This document shows positions 1 through 7,098 of a stretch of 40,428 bases of DNA, one piece after another. The notes under the pieces are model-generated. The model was not told the DNA's origin and searched no databases. It saw only the letters and a program-made list of their open reading frames with translations. The stretch's first letter is position 1, and the number at the start of each line of letters is the position of its first letter. Position numbers and translations under genes: made by a program. Origin of the DNA: a virus; the IMG/VR virus record IMGVR_UViG_3300042924_002680, positions 1 to 40,428 of that record, one strand, 5' to 3'.

Positions 1-13
1 TGCGCGAACAACC
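1..13. repeat. 13-bp terminal direct repeat, left copy
   Basis: The first 13 bases (tgcgcgaacaacc) are identical to the last 13 bases of the window. This is the size expected of a cohesive-end (cos) overhang, and the terminase is of the lambda gpA family that makes such ends. The repeat could also be an assembly overlap of a circular contig, but 13 bases is shorter than usual assembly k-mers. Confidence 0.7.
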
Positions 14-43
14 CTCGAAAAATCGACTGACAAGGACCCACGA

Positions 44-733
44 TCATCGCGCGGACGAGAGAGCCTTCGCGAGGCTGGTCTCGAAGTGCCTCATGAAGGT
101 CTTTTCGACGGCCTCGGTGCCGACGCGGTCGATGGGGAAGCGCGGGCGATAGCGGGCCGCACGATCGGTCACGACGAAGTAGGGGAACAGCTGCTCACGG
201 CTGCGGCGATAGATACCAGCAGGTCGGCCACCGCCCTTGGGTGTGCCGACGAAGAAGCCACCGCGTTGGTTGCCGCTTAGGCCCTTCTGGATGCGCTTGA
301 TGGTGGCCAGGCTTACGTTGCCGCTTGAGTCCAGCGTGACGAGGCTGGTGGGCGCCAGCTGCGCGTTCGTGGGGATGCGGCCGGTGCCGACTACCTCGGA
401 GAGGAACTTCCTCTCGAAGCCCTTCTGCCGACGCGCACCACCGTCGATGCCATAGCGCAGGTAGCGGGCCCGGTCTTTGCCCTTGCCAGCTTCAGCAAAG
501 ACGATCGCCTCCAGGTTCTGCTTGGTGCTGCGTTGCACGAAGAACGCGTTCTGAGTGAAGCGGGTGGGTGCGTTGAAGTAGCGGGTGGTGGAGGAGTTGA
601 TGGCAGTGCGTGCGTCGAAGGCTGATGCGTTGAGCGCAACTGACACGGCGAATGGCAGCTGACGCTCCATGCCCTGCACCCAACGGGTAGCCAAGGGCAG
701 GGTGCTCTGGATGTCGAGGGTGACGGTTGCCAT
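44..733 (-). CDS. Minor tail protein Z-like (tail completion) protein
   Basis: A protein of about 229 aa from the ATG at 733 (MATVTLDIQ); an ATG at 769 would add 12 residues. It is basic, with a Gly/Arg-rich middle (GNQRGGFF, GGGRPAGIYRR). Its C-terminal pattern of a 'RYRPRFPIDRVG' stretch followed by an amphipathic helix resembles lambda gpZ, where 'NRYPIDVV' is followed by a long helix. gpZ-type proteins help finish the tail end that joins the head. In lambda this gene sits between the head-completion and tail-terminator genes. Here it lies at the far end of the genome, downstream of the primase and next to the terminal repeat. The assignment is by motif resemblance only. Confidence 0.5.
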   Translation of the reverse strand: MATVTLDIQSTLPLATRWVQGMERQLPFAVSVALNASAFDARTAINSSTTRYFNAPTRFTQNAFFVQRSTKQNLEAIVFAEAGKGKDRARYLRYGIDGGARRQKGFERKFLSEVVGTGRIPTNAQLAPTSLVTLDSSGNVSLATIKRIQKGLSGNQRGGFFVGTPKGGGRPAGIYRRSREQLFPYFVVTDRAARYRPRFPIDRVGTEAVEKTFMRHFETSLAKALSSAR

Positions 734-769
734 GGGCCCAGCGTAGGGGGCGACCAGGCGAAAGCCCAT

Positions 770-950
770 CGAAAAGGCGTGAACCGGGCGTTCCTACATG
801 TCTACCTGTGCACACCTTCCCTTAGGAGTTAGGAAAACCCCCTATCCCCCCCCTTCTCCTCTTTATTCTATTACTCTTTTTAAGAGGTAGGTTAGGTAGG
901 AACATAGGGAAACGGGTTGGGGGGCAAGGGGTTTCAGCGTTCCTACCCGT
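770..950. repeat. Intergenic region with repeated GTTCCTAC motifs
   Basis: The only long non-coding stretch in the replication block. The 10-mer gcgttcctac occurs at 788-797 and again at 937-946, and the inverted form gtaggaac is at 896-903. Tandem 'ggtaggttaggtagg' lies at 886-900. An AT-rich patch (about 861-882, including ctttattctattactc) stands out in GC-rich surroundings, and a small inverted repeat ctctt-ttt-aagag covers 874-886. The second direct copy overlaps the stop codon of the primase gene. Repeats beside an AT-rich patch near replication genes could be an origin or a regulatory region; this is inference. Confidence 0.4.
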
Positions 951-3048
951 TGTCAGAAGGTAGGTACACCCAGGCGATCCGCCCATCGACCCGCCTCCGC
1001 TCCCGTGCATACCCCAGGTCCTTGAGGATGGCGGCCACCTGCATCTGATCACTCCTCGTCTGCCGCTCGACGGGCTTGCAGATCGCCTCGGTGAGCAGCA
1101 CGGTGGTGGTCACCGCGGTGTGCTGGTTGATGGGGCTGGCCAGCCACGCCTCGATGGGCGCCTTCCATGGCGACTCGACCAGGTAGCCAGCGTTCTCATC
1201 CGCCACCTTCTGCTCCAGGTCAGCCGAGAGGATGTTGGTCTCGCCAGCCCGGTAGGCGTGGACGGCAGCGGACCAGATGGCATCGCGCTCCAGCAGCAGG
1301 TTGGGCACGTCAATGGGCCTTGTGAGGGTGCATGTGACGGGGATGCACCAGAAGCGGCGGTTGCCGGTGTCATCAGCCAGGAAGCCGCTGTCGCGGTTGG
1401 TGGAGCCGACGATGATGCAGCGGCGTGGGAAGGCTTCAGTGGCCTTGCCGTAGGGCACGCGGAATAGGTCAGTGGATTGCGAGAGGAACGCCTTGATCTG
1501 ACCGGCGTGCTTCTTGGAGGTGATGTGATCCAGCTCGGCCCACTCCATCACCCAGGAGCGGTGCAGGACCATCAGGTCGTCCTTGGAGCTGATGTCCCGG
1601 AGCGCATCGGAGAAGAACGGCCCACCGAGCGCAGACCAGAACGATGACTTGCGGGCGCCCTGGTCACCCATGAGGACACAGGCGTGGTCGTGCTTGCAGC
1701 CAGGCTCGAACACACGGCGCACGGCGGCGATCAGCGTGCGCTTGAGCATGTGGTCGTAGAGCGTCGGTTCAGCGATGGAGGCATCACTGGGCCGGAGGTA
1801 GGTGGATGCGAGCCGGTCGATGTAGGTGGGCGTGACGGTGGCGGCAACGTGCTCCAGGTAGAGCTGCACGGGGTCGTAAGGGTTCTCGCGCGCCACTTGA
1901 ACGAGGCAGTCCAGGGCCAGCTCCTTGGAGACTTTGTAACCCTCCTCCGCCAGCTGCAGGTAGAAGCGTTCGACGCCTTCGGCTACTTCGCCCAGGATCT
2001 CGATCTGCTGAGTGAAGACGTTGTAGCGAAAGCGGGGTTCGCGGGTTTTCTTATCGGGCTGACGGAGCAGGGTGAGCAGCTCCTGCGCTTCCACCTTCTG
2101 CGGCTTGGTGATGGCAGCGGTGGTGTCGTCATCGGCGGCGGCTGCCACGGTGGTGGAGCGTGGCGCGAGCGATGAGCGTTGCGGGCGCCAGCCATCGGCC
2201 TTGGCCATGGAGCCGAGTGCAGCGATGGAGTAGCCGGCACCGGCGGTGAAGGATCGCCATTTACGGGCGCATTCACCGCGTTGGAACTTGCCGGAGACAG
2301 ACGACCAGGCTTCCCAGTCTTCAAGGAGTGCATCGTCACCGACGGAATGGAGGGCCATACCAACGGCTAACCAGTCGTCGTAATCGTTGGCGCGTGCGGG
2401 CGAGAGAGCATCGAGATAGATGCGGGCCCATTCGGTTTCGGAGCGATCGGACTGCCGCGGCCTGGGTGGTGGCAGGAGCGGCTGGGGTTCGGGTGGCTCC
2501 TGGGGCAGCATCTGCTCGATCAGGGCCAGGGGCGCTTCAGCGAGGGGCAGGTCACCAGGTGCACGGCCTTTAAGCCAGCGGTATGCGCCGGTGGTCGGGT
2601 GTGCGCCGGCTACGACCGATTGGCAGCCAGCCCAGCGCAACTCCAGCTGCTCGGGTTTGCCTTCCTCATCGAACTTGCCGGTCTTGAACTTCCGGGTGCG
2701 GATGTCGGCCCAGAACTGTTCAGGGACGCGGTAGATGATCTGGAGGCGGCCATCACGGCCGGAGGTAACGGCCCAGGATTTGGGAAGGGTGCGCAGCGGT
2801 GTGCCGAGCTTGTCGAGGATCTCGCCGGCGGAGATGCCATCGTGGTCAACGAACAGCAGGCCACCGGATTGCGGGCCAGCGATGACACCAATGGCAACGG
2901 CCCGGCCAGCTTCGATCTCAGCGGTGAGCTGCTCACGGGTGAGCGGATTCTTCTGCCATTCGGGCTGATAGGGGCGTTTGCCATGGCCTACGGCGACAAA
3001 GCCCCAGTCATCAGGCAGAGCCTGGAGCTGTTGGATCAGGGAGAGCAT
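943..3048 (-). CDS. Primase-polymerase / VirE-type helicase fusion
   Basis: A 701-aa protein from the ATG at 3048 that primes and unwinds phage DNA during replication. Residues about 1-185 look like a bifunctional primase-polymerase domain, with the acidic motif LLFVDHDGIS near residue 70. Around 205-290 is a PriCT-2-like segment (WLAVGMALHSVG, ECARKWRSF). From about 385 to the end is a VirE/phage P-loop ATPase domain with a Walker A-like stretch MGDQGARKSSFW and the downstream motif IIVGSTNRDSGFL. The start overlaps the stop of the upstream VRR-NUC gene by one base (TGATG), so the two are probably co-translated. The GxxGxxKS loop deviates slightly from the textbook form but is typical of the VirE family. 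Confidence 0.85.
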   Translation of the reverse strand: MLSLIQQLQALPDDWGFVAVGHGKRPYQPEWQKNPLTREQLTAEIEAGRAVAIGVIAGPQSGGLLFVDHDGISAGEILDKLGTPLRTLPKSWAVTSGRDGRLQIIYRVPEQFWADIRTRKFKTGKFDEEGKPEQLELRWAGCQSVVAGAHPTTGAYRWLKGRAPGDLPLAEAPLALIEQMLPQEPPEPQPLLPPPRPRQSDRSETEWARIYLDALSPARANDYDDWLAVGMALHSVGDDALLEDWEAWSSVSGKFQRGECARKWRSFTAGAGYSIAALGSMAKADGWRPQRSSLAPRSTTVAAAADDDTTAAITKPQKVEAQELLTLLRQPDKKTREPRFRYNVFTQQIEILGEVAEGVERFYLQLAEEGYKVSKELALDCLVQVARENPYDPVQLYLEHVAATVTPTYIDRLASTYLRPSDASIAEPTLYDHMLKRTLIAAVRRVFEPGCKHDHACVLMGDQGARKSSFWSALGGPFFSDALRDISSKDDLMVLHRSWVMEWAELDHITSKKHAGQIKAFLSQSTDLFRVPYGKATEAFPRRCIIVGSTNRDSGFLADDTGNRRFWCIPVTCTLTRPIDVPNLLLERDAIWSAAVHAYRAGETNILSADLEQKVADENAGYLVESPWKAPIEAWLASPINQHTAVTTTVLLTEAICKPVERQTRSDQMQVAAILKDLGYARERRRVDGRIAWVYLPSDNG

Positions 3049-3455
3049 CAAGAAGGATCCGGTGAGCGTGGAAAGGATGACGGGTCTGGCGCAGCGGCAC
3101 CGTCAATCGAGGTAATTGTGAAAGCATCGGCAACTGAGCGAGCCACGCCGGCGATGCCACCAGCGCCGCGAACAGCACCGAGCCAGTTCTGCTGAGCGGG
3201 CGTGAGGCGGCCTGTTGGGGTCTTGACCTCGATGGAGGTGAAGACAGCCAGGCGCTGGCCGACCATGTCGGGTGTGATTACCAGCGTGCGCCAGCCGATG
3301 AGGTCAGCGGAACCACGGGCGAGGCCGAACTGAACGGGCCGGCCGGTGCGTGTATCAGGGAGTTGACCGACCTGGTTACGGAACAGGCGGAGGTCAGTTG
3401 AGAGGCCCAGTGCGAGGCGGATGCGTTGCTGAAGATCGGTTTCAGCGTTGGCCAT
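3048..3455 (-). CDS. VRR-NUC domain nuclease
   Basis: A 135-aa protein from the ATG at 3455 (MANAETDLQQRIRLALG). The start overlaps the helicase stop by 14 bases. VRR-NUC proteins are small PD-(D/E)XK nucleases, often found with SNF2/DEAD helicases in phages, where they act on branched or unpaired DNA. Visible core: GSADLIGW, then FTSIEVKTPTGRLTPAQQNW, giving the D...E-x-K catalytic pattern and the QxxW helix. It lies between the helicase and primase genes, which supports a role in replication or recombination. The open frame extends further upstream, but that part lies inside the helicase gene. Confidence 0.85.
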   Translation of the reverse strand: MANAETDLQQRIRLALGLSTDLRLFRNQVGQLPDTRTGRPVQFGLARGSADLIGWRTLVITPDMVGQRLAVFTSIEVKTPTGRLTPAQQNWLGAVRGAGGIAGVARSVADAFTITSIDGAAAPDPSSFPRSPDPS

Positions 3456-4833
3456 GCCGCGCCTCACGAGCTGCGGCCACACGGTAGGCCCAGCCTGGTG
3501 AATAGCCACGCTCACGGGCGATGGCGAGCAGCTGAGGGAGGGTGCGTGCTGCAGCGCGTTGGCGGCGTTCCTGGGCACGCAGTTCAGCGTTGACGCGCTT
3601 GAGCTCCTGCAGCTCGCCGTCTACCTGGCGCATTGGCCGCTTGGGTTCGGGTGCGCATAATGCACCGCAGCAGGGGCAAATCGGTGCGGGCTTGAACGCG
3701 GCGAAGCAGTCTGGGCAGGTGCGCACTGATGGGGCCGGCTGGCCAGCGCCGCGGCCTGCGCGCAGCCGATCATCGAGCGACCAGTCACGGGGGTCGTCGG
3801 GGAAACCGTGCCGGTGAACGTTGCCGACATGATCGAGCACCACTGCTGCCTGCTTGCCTGGTGCAGGGCGCAGCACCCGGCCGACCTGCTGGAGGTAGAG
3901 CCCGAGAGATTGCGTGGGCCGCAGGAGGATGGCGCAGCCAGCGGCCGGGACATCAAAACCTTCGGAGACAACATCGACGGTCACCAGCACCTGCAGTTGG
4001 CCGGTGGCGAACGACTGGACCACACGATCGCGCTGCACTGGATCCGTCGTGCCCAGCAGCGTGGCTGCGTGGATCCCTGCATCCCTGAATGATTCGCAAA
4101 CGTGCTCAGCGTGGGCAGCAGAACAGCAGAAAGCGATTGCGCGTTGATCACCAGCAAAACGGCGGAAATGCGCGATGGCATCACCGGTGACAGTGGGCCG
4201 ATCCATGGCTGCAGCTGCATCATCCACAGCGAAGTCACCGGCCCGCCGCTTGATGGCTGACAAGTCCACCTGCAATGGTGGCGCGTAAATGCGCGCGGGT
4301 GTCAGGTAACCGTGCGTAACCAGGTCCGCGACAGACGGGCCGATGACAAGGCGGTCAAAGACTGCTGATAGGCCGCGGCCATCCAACCGGATCGGCGTTG
4401 CGGTGACTCCGAGGCGAAGTGCGTCCGGCCAGTGGTCGAGCACACGCGACCACGAGCCAGCTGTTGCGTGGTGCGCTTCATCAATGACGATCAGATCAGG
4501 GGAGGTGGCCATGGTGGCCAGCCTGCGGGAGAGCGTTTGCACCGACGCGACTTGGATTGATGCATTTGCAGCACTGAAGCCCGCGGCGATGATGCCGTGG
4601 TCAACGCCGGCCAGCGCGAGCTTGGCAGCTGTCTGCGCGATCAGTTCACGCCGGTGAACCAGCACAAGGCCGGTGCGGCCACGGCTGGCGAGCGAGCGGA
4701 GGATCTCGGCCATGACGACGGTCTTGCCGCCTCCGGTGGGGAGCACCAGCAGTGGAGCGCGCGCACCTGAGCGGTAGGTGAGGCGAAGATCGTGGACCGC
4801 GCGGGACTGATAGGAGCGCAGCGTGAGCGTCAT
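3442..4833 (-). CDS. DEAH-box superfamily 2 helicase
   Basis: A 463-aa protein from the ATG at 4833 (MTLTLRSYQSRAV). It has all the main SF2 motifs: Q-like LRSYQ, Walker A PTGGGKT, motif Ia LVHRREL, Walker B VIDEAHH, motif III GVTATP, motif V VTVDVVSEGFDVP and motif VI QQVGRVLRP. After the helicase core there is a zinc-ribbon-like cluster (CPDCFAAFKPAPICPCCGALC). The C-terminus is a helical tail (LQELKRVNAELRAQERR). Such phage helicases resemble the type III restriction/UvsW-like group and probably remodel replication or recombination forks. A TTG at 4893 could add 20 residues, but the ATG looks better. First gene of the minus-strand replication block, opposite the recombination genes. Confidence 0.88.
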   Translation of the reverse strand: MTLTLRSYQSRAVHDLRLTYRSGARAPLLVLPTGGGKTVVMAEILRSLASRGRTGLVLVHRRELIAQTAAKLALAGVDHGIIAAGFSAANASIQVASVQTLSRRLATMATSPDLIVIDEAHHATAGSWSRVLDHWPDALRLGVTATPIRLDGRGLSAVFDRLVIGPSVADLVTHGYLTPARIYAPPLQVDLSAIKRRAGDFAVDDAAAAMDRPTVTGDAIAHFRRFAGDQRAIAFCCSAAHAEHVCESFRDAGIHAATLLGTTDPVQRDRVVQSFATGQLQVLVTVDVVSEGFDVPAAGCAILLRPTQSLGLYLQQVGRVLRPAPGKQAAVVLDHVGNVHRHGFPDDPRDWSLDDRLRAGRGAGQPAPSVRTCPDCFAAFKPAPICPCCGALCAPEPKRPMRQVDGELQELKRVNAELRAQERRQRAAARTLPQLLAIARERGYSPGWAYRVAAAREARHGQR

Positions 4834-4885
4834 GGGGCTGGACCTGCAACTGGACGAGTGGTATCCGAGTCGCAGGGGCAAATCA

Positions 4886-4905
4886 TAAGTCAAAACAAAG
4901 ACTTA
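4886..4905. promoter_or_regulatory. 20-bp inverted repeat in the divergent spacer
   Basis: Arms taagtc and gactta are perfect over 6 bp and are separated by an AT-rich 8-base centre (aaaacaaa). The repeat sits in the 94-bp spacer (4834-4927) between the divergent helicase and exonuclease genes, 22 bases before the exonuclease start. It is a good candidate operator or two-sided promoter element. On the minus strand TTGACT overlaps the repeat and could be a -35 box, but no convincing -10 follows at 17 bp. Confidence 0.4.
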
Positions 4906-4927
4906 GCGGGAAATAGGGAGAGTTTTG

Positions 4928-5827
4928 ATGACGTTTGCAGAAGATGCGGTAAAATGCTGGACGCCTGACGAACAGGAGTATTTGGACAACGCCGACTACC
5001 ACCGCCACCACGCGGTGAGTAAAAGCCACCTCGACCTGGTGGCACGCAGCCCGAAGCATTACTGGGCGCGCTACCTCGACCCCAACCGGGTCGATCCGGA
5101 GCCCACGCCAGCGATGCTGATGGGCACCGCCCTGCACACCCATGTGCTGGAACTGGACCAGTGGGACGCCCGCTATGTGATGGCACCGGAAGGCATCGAC
5201 CGGCGCACCAAGCAGGGTAAAGCTGAATGGGAAGCCTTCAGCGTGGCCGCCACCGGTCGCACCGTGATCAGCAAGGCCGATGCCGACACCGTGATGCGGA
5301 TGGCGCGCTCGGTGTTCGAGCACCCGGCGGCAGCGATGCTGCTGGGGTTGGCCGGCAAGGCTGAGACCACCTGGATGTGGACCGATGAGGCTAGCGGCCT
5401 GGAGTGCAAGTGCCGGCCGGATTGGCTGACCGATGACCACCGGCTGATCGTGGATCTCAAGACCACGGAGGATGCCAGCCCCAAGGGCTTCCAGAAGTCC
5501 GTGGCAGCCTGGCGGTACCACGTTCAAAGCAGCTGGTATCTCGACGGCATCGAGCGCGCCAGCGGCACCAGGCCGGATCAGTTCATCTTCATCGTGGTGG
5601 AGAAGAAGCCGCCCTATGCGGTGGCTGTCTACGCCGCTGATGCAGACATGATTGCTGCCGGCGCCACCCAGGCGCGGCTGGACCTCGACACCTTGGCGAT
5701 CTGCAAGGCCGCTGATGCGTGGCCGGGGTACAGCGATCAGATCGAGACCATCAGCCTGCCGCCGTGGATGCGGCCGCGGCCTGATGGCACCACACCTCAC
5801 ATTCCACCCGAAATCGAGACCTTCTGA
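4928..5827 (+). CDS. RecE/RecB-like PD-(D/E)XK exonuclease
   Basis: A 299-aa protein from the ATG at 4928 (gggag eleven bases upstream); a TTG directly before it is less likely. It matches the phage PDDEXK-like family (the RecE C-terminal / DUF3799 type). N-terminal SKSHLDLVARSPKHYW and GTALHTHVLE carry the conserved helix and His. The catalytic core is ECKCRPDWLTDDHRLIVDLKTT (D near residue 165, D-L-K near 178), followed by the helix WRYHVQSSWYLDG. Its role is to resect dsDNA ends so that the neighbouring RecT can anneal the strand. The C-terminus is HIPPEIETF, an acidic-aliphatic-Phe ending that recurs in the next genes. RecT starts one base after its stop. Confidence 0.88.
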   Translation: MTFAEDAVKCWTPDEQEYLDNADYHRHHAVSKSHLDLVARSPKHYWARYLDPNRVDPEPTPAMLMGTALHTHVLELDQWDARYVMAPEGIDRRTKQGKAEWEAFSVAATGRTVISKADADTVMRMARSVFEHPAAAMLLGLAGKAETTWMWTDEASGLECKCRPDWLTDDHRLIVDLKTTEDASPKGFQKSVAAWRYHVQSSWYLDGIERASGTRPDQFIFIVVEKKPPYAVAVYAADADMIAAGATQARLDLDTLAICKAADAWPGYSDQIETISLPPWMRPRPDGTTPHIPPEIETF

Positions 5828-5828
5828 C

Positions 5829-6524
5829 ATGACCGAGAGCACAGCACTCACGACCACCAGCCCAGGCGGCTCGGTGTTCAGCGGCATCCAGGCGTTCGAG
5901 GATGCCCAGCGCATTGCCAAGGCGCTCGCCAGCAGCACGCTGATCCCGCCGCAGTTCCAGGGGCAGAACGGGTTTGCCAACTGCCTGGTGGCGCTGGAGA
6001 TCGCCAACCGGATGCGGATGAGCCCGTTCCAGGTGATGCAGAACCTGCACATCATCCACGGGCGGCCCAGTTGGAGCAGCCAGTTCATCATCGGCCTGAT
6101 CAACGGCTGCGGGCGCTTCAGCCCGCTGCGCTACGAGATCACCGGCGCCGGCGACAGCATGGCCTGCTACTGCGAGGCGACGGAGCTGGCGAGCGGCAAG
6201 GACCTAAAGGGTCCGACCGTGAGCATGGCGATGGCCAAGAAAGAAGGATGGGCCACCAAGAGCGGCAGCAAGTGGCAGACGATGCCCGAGCTGATGATCC
6301 GATACCGGGCCGCGGCCTTCTGGGGGCGTCTTTACATCCCCGAGCTGCTGGTGGGCATCCAGACGCAAGAGGAGGTGCTGGACGTGGAGCCGGTAACGAT
6401 TAGCGAGACACCGGCCGCGAGCGTGCAGGACCTGAACGAGAAGATTACGAAGCAGAAGCCGGCTGCTCAACCGGCCAAACAAGAACTAGTGGAGGAGGTA
6501 GTGCTTGATGACGAAATCTTCTGA
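5829..6524 (+). CDS. recT: RecT-family single-strand annealing protein
   Basis: A 231-aa protein starting at ATG 5829, one base after the exonuclease stop. RecT proteins coat ssDNA and pair complementary strands, working with a RecE-type exonuclease. Seen here: FANCLVALEIANRMRMSPFQVMQN, then HIIHGRPSWSSQFIIGLIN, SMAMAKKEGW and the RecT signature MPELMIRYRAAAFWGR near residue 155. The last 30 residues are a flexible Lys/Gln then Glu/Asp-rich tail ending in VVLDDEIF, much like the C-terminal tip of bacterial SSB (DDDIPF). The paired exonuclease and the SSB-like gene two positions downstream suggest a complete annealing module. Confidence 0.88.
   Translation: MTESTALTTTSPGGSVFSGIQAFEDAQRIAKALASSTLIPPQFQGQNGFANCLVALEIANRMRMSPFQVMQNLHIIHGRPSWSSQFIIGLINGCGRFSPLRYEITGAGDSMACYCEATELASGKDLKGPTVSMAMAKKEGWATKSGSKWQTMPELMIRYRAAAFWGRLYIPELLVGIQTQEEVLDVEPVTISETPAASVQDLNEKITKQKPAAQPAKQELVEEVVLDDEIF
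6491..6498 (+). promoter_or_regulatory. Strong ribosome binding site inside the recT 3' end
   Basis: ggaggagg, an extended Shine-Dalgarno sequence, ends 9 bases before ATG 6508. It fixes the start of the overlapping HTH gene while lying within the coding sequence for the recT acidic tail. Confidence 0.6.
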
Positions 6525-6735
6525 GGCTGGTTATCTCCAGCCGCGTGAGCTTGCTGAGCGTTGGCGCGGTGTCGTCACGCTGAGCACGCTCGACAACTGG
6601 CGCAGCCAGAACCGTGGTCCCCGGTTTGTAAAGATCGGCGGCCGCGTCCTTTATCCCGTTGCAGAGGTTGAAGCCTACGAGCTTCGAAACCTGCGCGGGA
6701 TGCCCAACACACCTCCTAACCAACCGAGACCATGA
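6508..6735 (+). CDS. Small helix-turn-helix (excisionase/MerR-like) DNA-binding protein
   Basis: A 75-aa protein starting at ATG 6508 (a TTG three bases earlier is possible), inside the 3' end of recT and preceded by ggaggagg. It has the layout of the HTH_17/excisionase group: YLQPRELAERWRGVVTLSTLDNWRSQNRGP is the winged-helix recognition part, followed by FVKIGGRVLYPVAEVEAYE, the usual wing and last helix. No integrase was found, so its job is more likely transcription control or an accessory role in DNA transactions than excision. It overlaps the next gene by 4 bases (ATGA). Confidence 0.75.
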   Translation: MTKSSEAGYLQPRELAERWRGVVTLSTLDNWRSQNRGPRFVKIGGRVLYPVAEVEAYELRNLRGMPNTPPNQPRP

Positions 6736-7040
6736 GCTTCAAGCTAAACCTGAGCATTTTCAAGAGCACCAAGCCGGAGTCGAAAATCGACTTCTCGGGG
6801 ATGATGAACATCAAGGTGGAGGAGCTTGATGCGCTCTGCCGCTTTGTGATCAGTCAGACCCCGGACCAGTACGGCAGCGTTCAGGTGCCGATCACTGGTT
6901 GGAAGAAGACCAGCAAGAGCGGCCTGGCCTATGTGAGTGCCGTGGCACAGCCACCGCGTGACTACATCGACCAGGCAGTGCATAATTTAGCTGCCGCTAC
7001 CGGCGGTGCTGTCTCTGAGTTGGAAGACGACGTCTTCTGA
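6732..7040 (+). CDS. SSB-like small protein with acidic C-terminal tip
   Basis: A 102-aa protein that I do not recognise as a named family. It starts at ATG 6732 in an ATGA overlap with the HTH gene. The N-terminal part is basic with short beta-like stretches (FKLNLSIFKST, VQVPITGWKKTSKSGLAYVSAVAQPP). The C-terminus is a small helix then VSELEDDVF, an acidic ending with a terminal Phe like bacterial SSB and T7 gp2.5. The recombination operon position and the ending suggest an ssDNA-binding protein or an SSB mimic that recruits partners. This is inference; the OB fold is not visible by eye. Confidence 0.5.
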   Translation: MSFKLNLSIFKSTKPESKIDFSGMMNIKVEELDALCRFVISQTPDQYGSVQVPITGWKKTSKSGLAYVSAVAQPPRDYIDQAVHNLAAATGGAVSELEDDVF

Positions 7041-7049
7041 CAACAAAAA

Positions 7050-7071
7050 GGGGGCAGCTGACACTGCCCCC
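7050..7071 (+). terminator. GC-rich hairpin after the recombination genes
   Basis: Perfect 8-bp stem gggggcag/ctgccccc with a 6-base loop (ctgaca), ten bases after the stop of the SSB-like gene. No U-run follows, so it may be a partial terminator or an mRNA-stabilising hairpin rather than a full Rho-independent terminator. The next gene starts at 7099. Confidence 0.55.
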
Positions 7072-7098
7072 CAACACTCCACTGAACCAACTTAAGCC

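Noticed and set aside
86-3195. Plus-strand open frames opposite the gpZ-like, primase and nuclease genes
   Set aside because: They lie antisense to genes with clear motifs, have Gly/Ala/Arg-rich low-complexity content typical of GC-rich shadows, and show no family signature.
5652-5828. Upstream extension of recT into the exonuclease gene
   Set aside because: The extension reads as low-complexity Arg/Pro sequence inside the exonuclease. ATG 5829 fits gene spacing and the start of the RecT domain.
4883-6103. A 406-codon minus-strand open frame opposite the exonuclease and recT genes
   Set aside because: It crosses two well-defined plus-strand genes and shows no motif.
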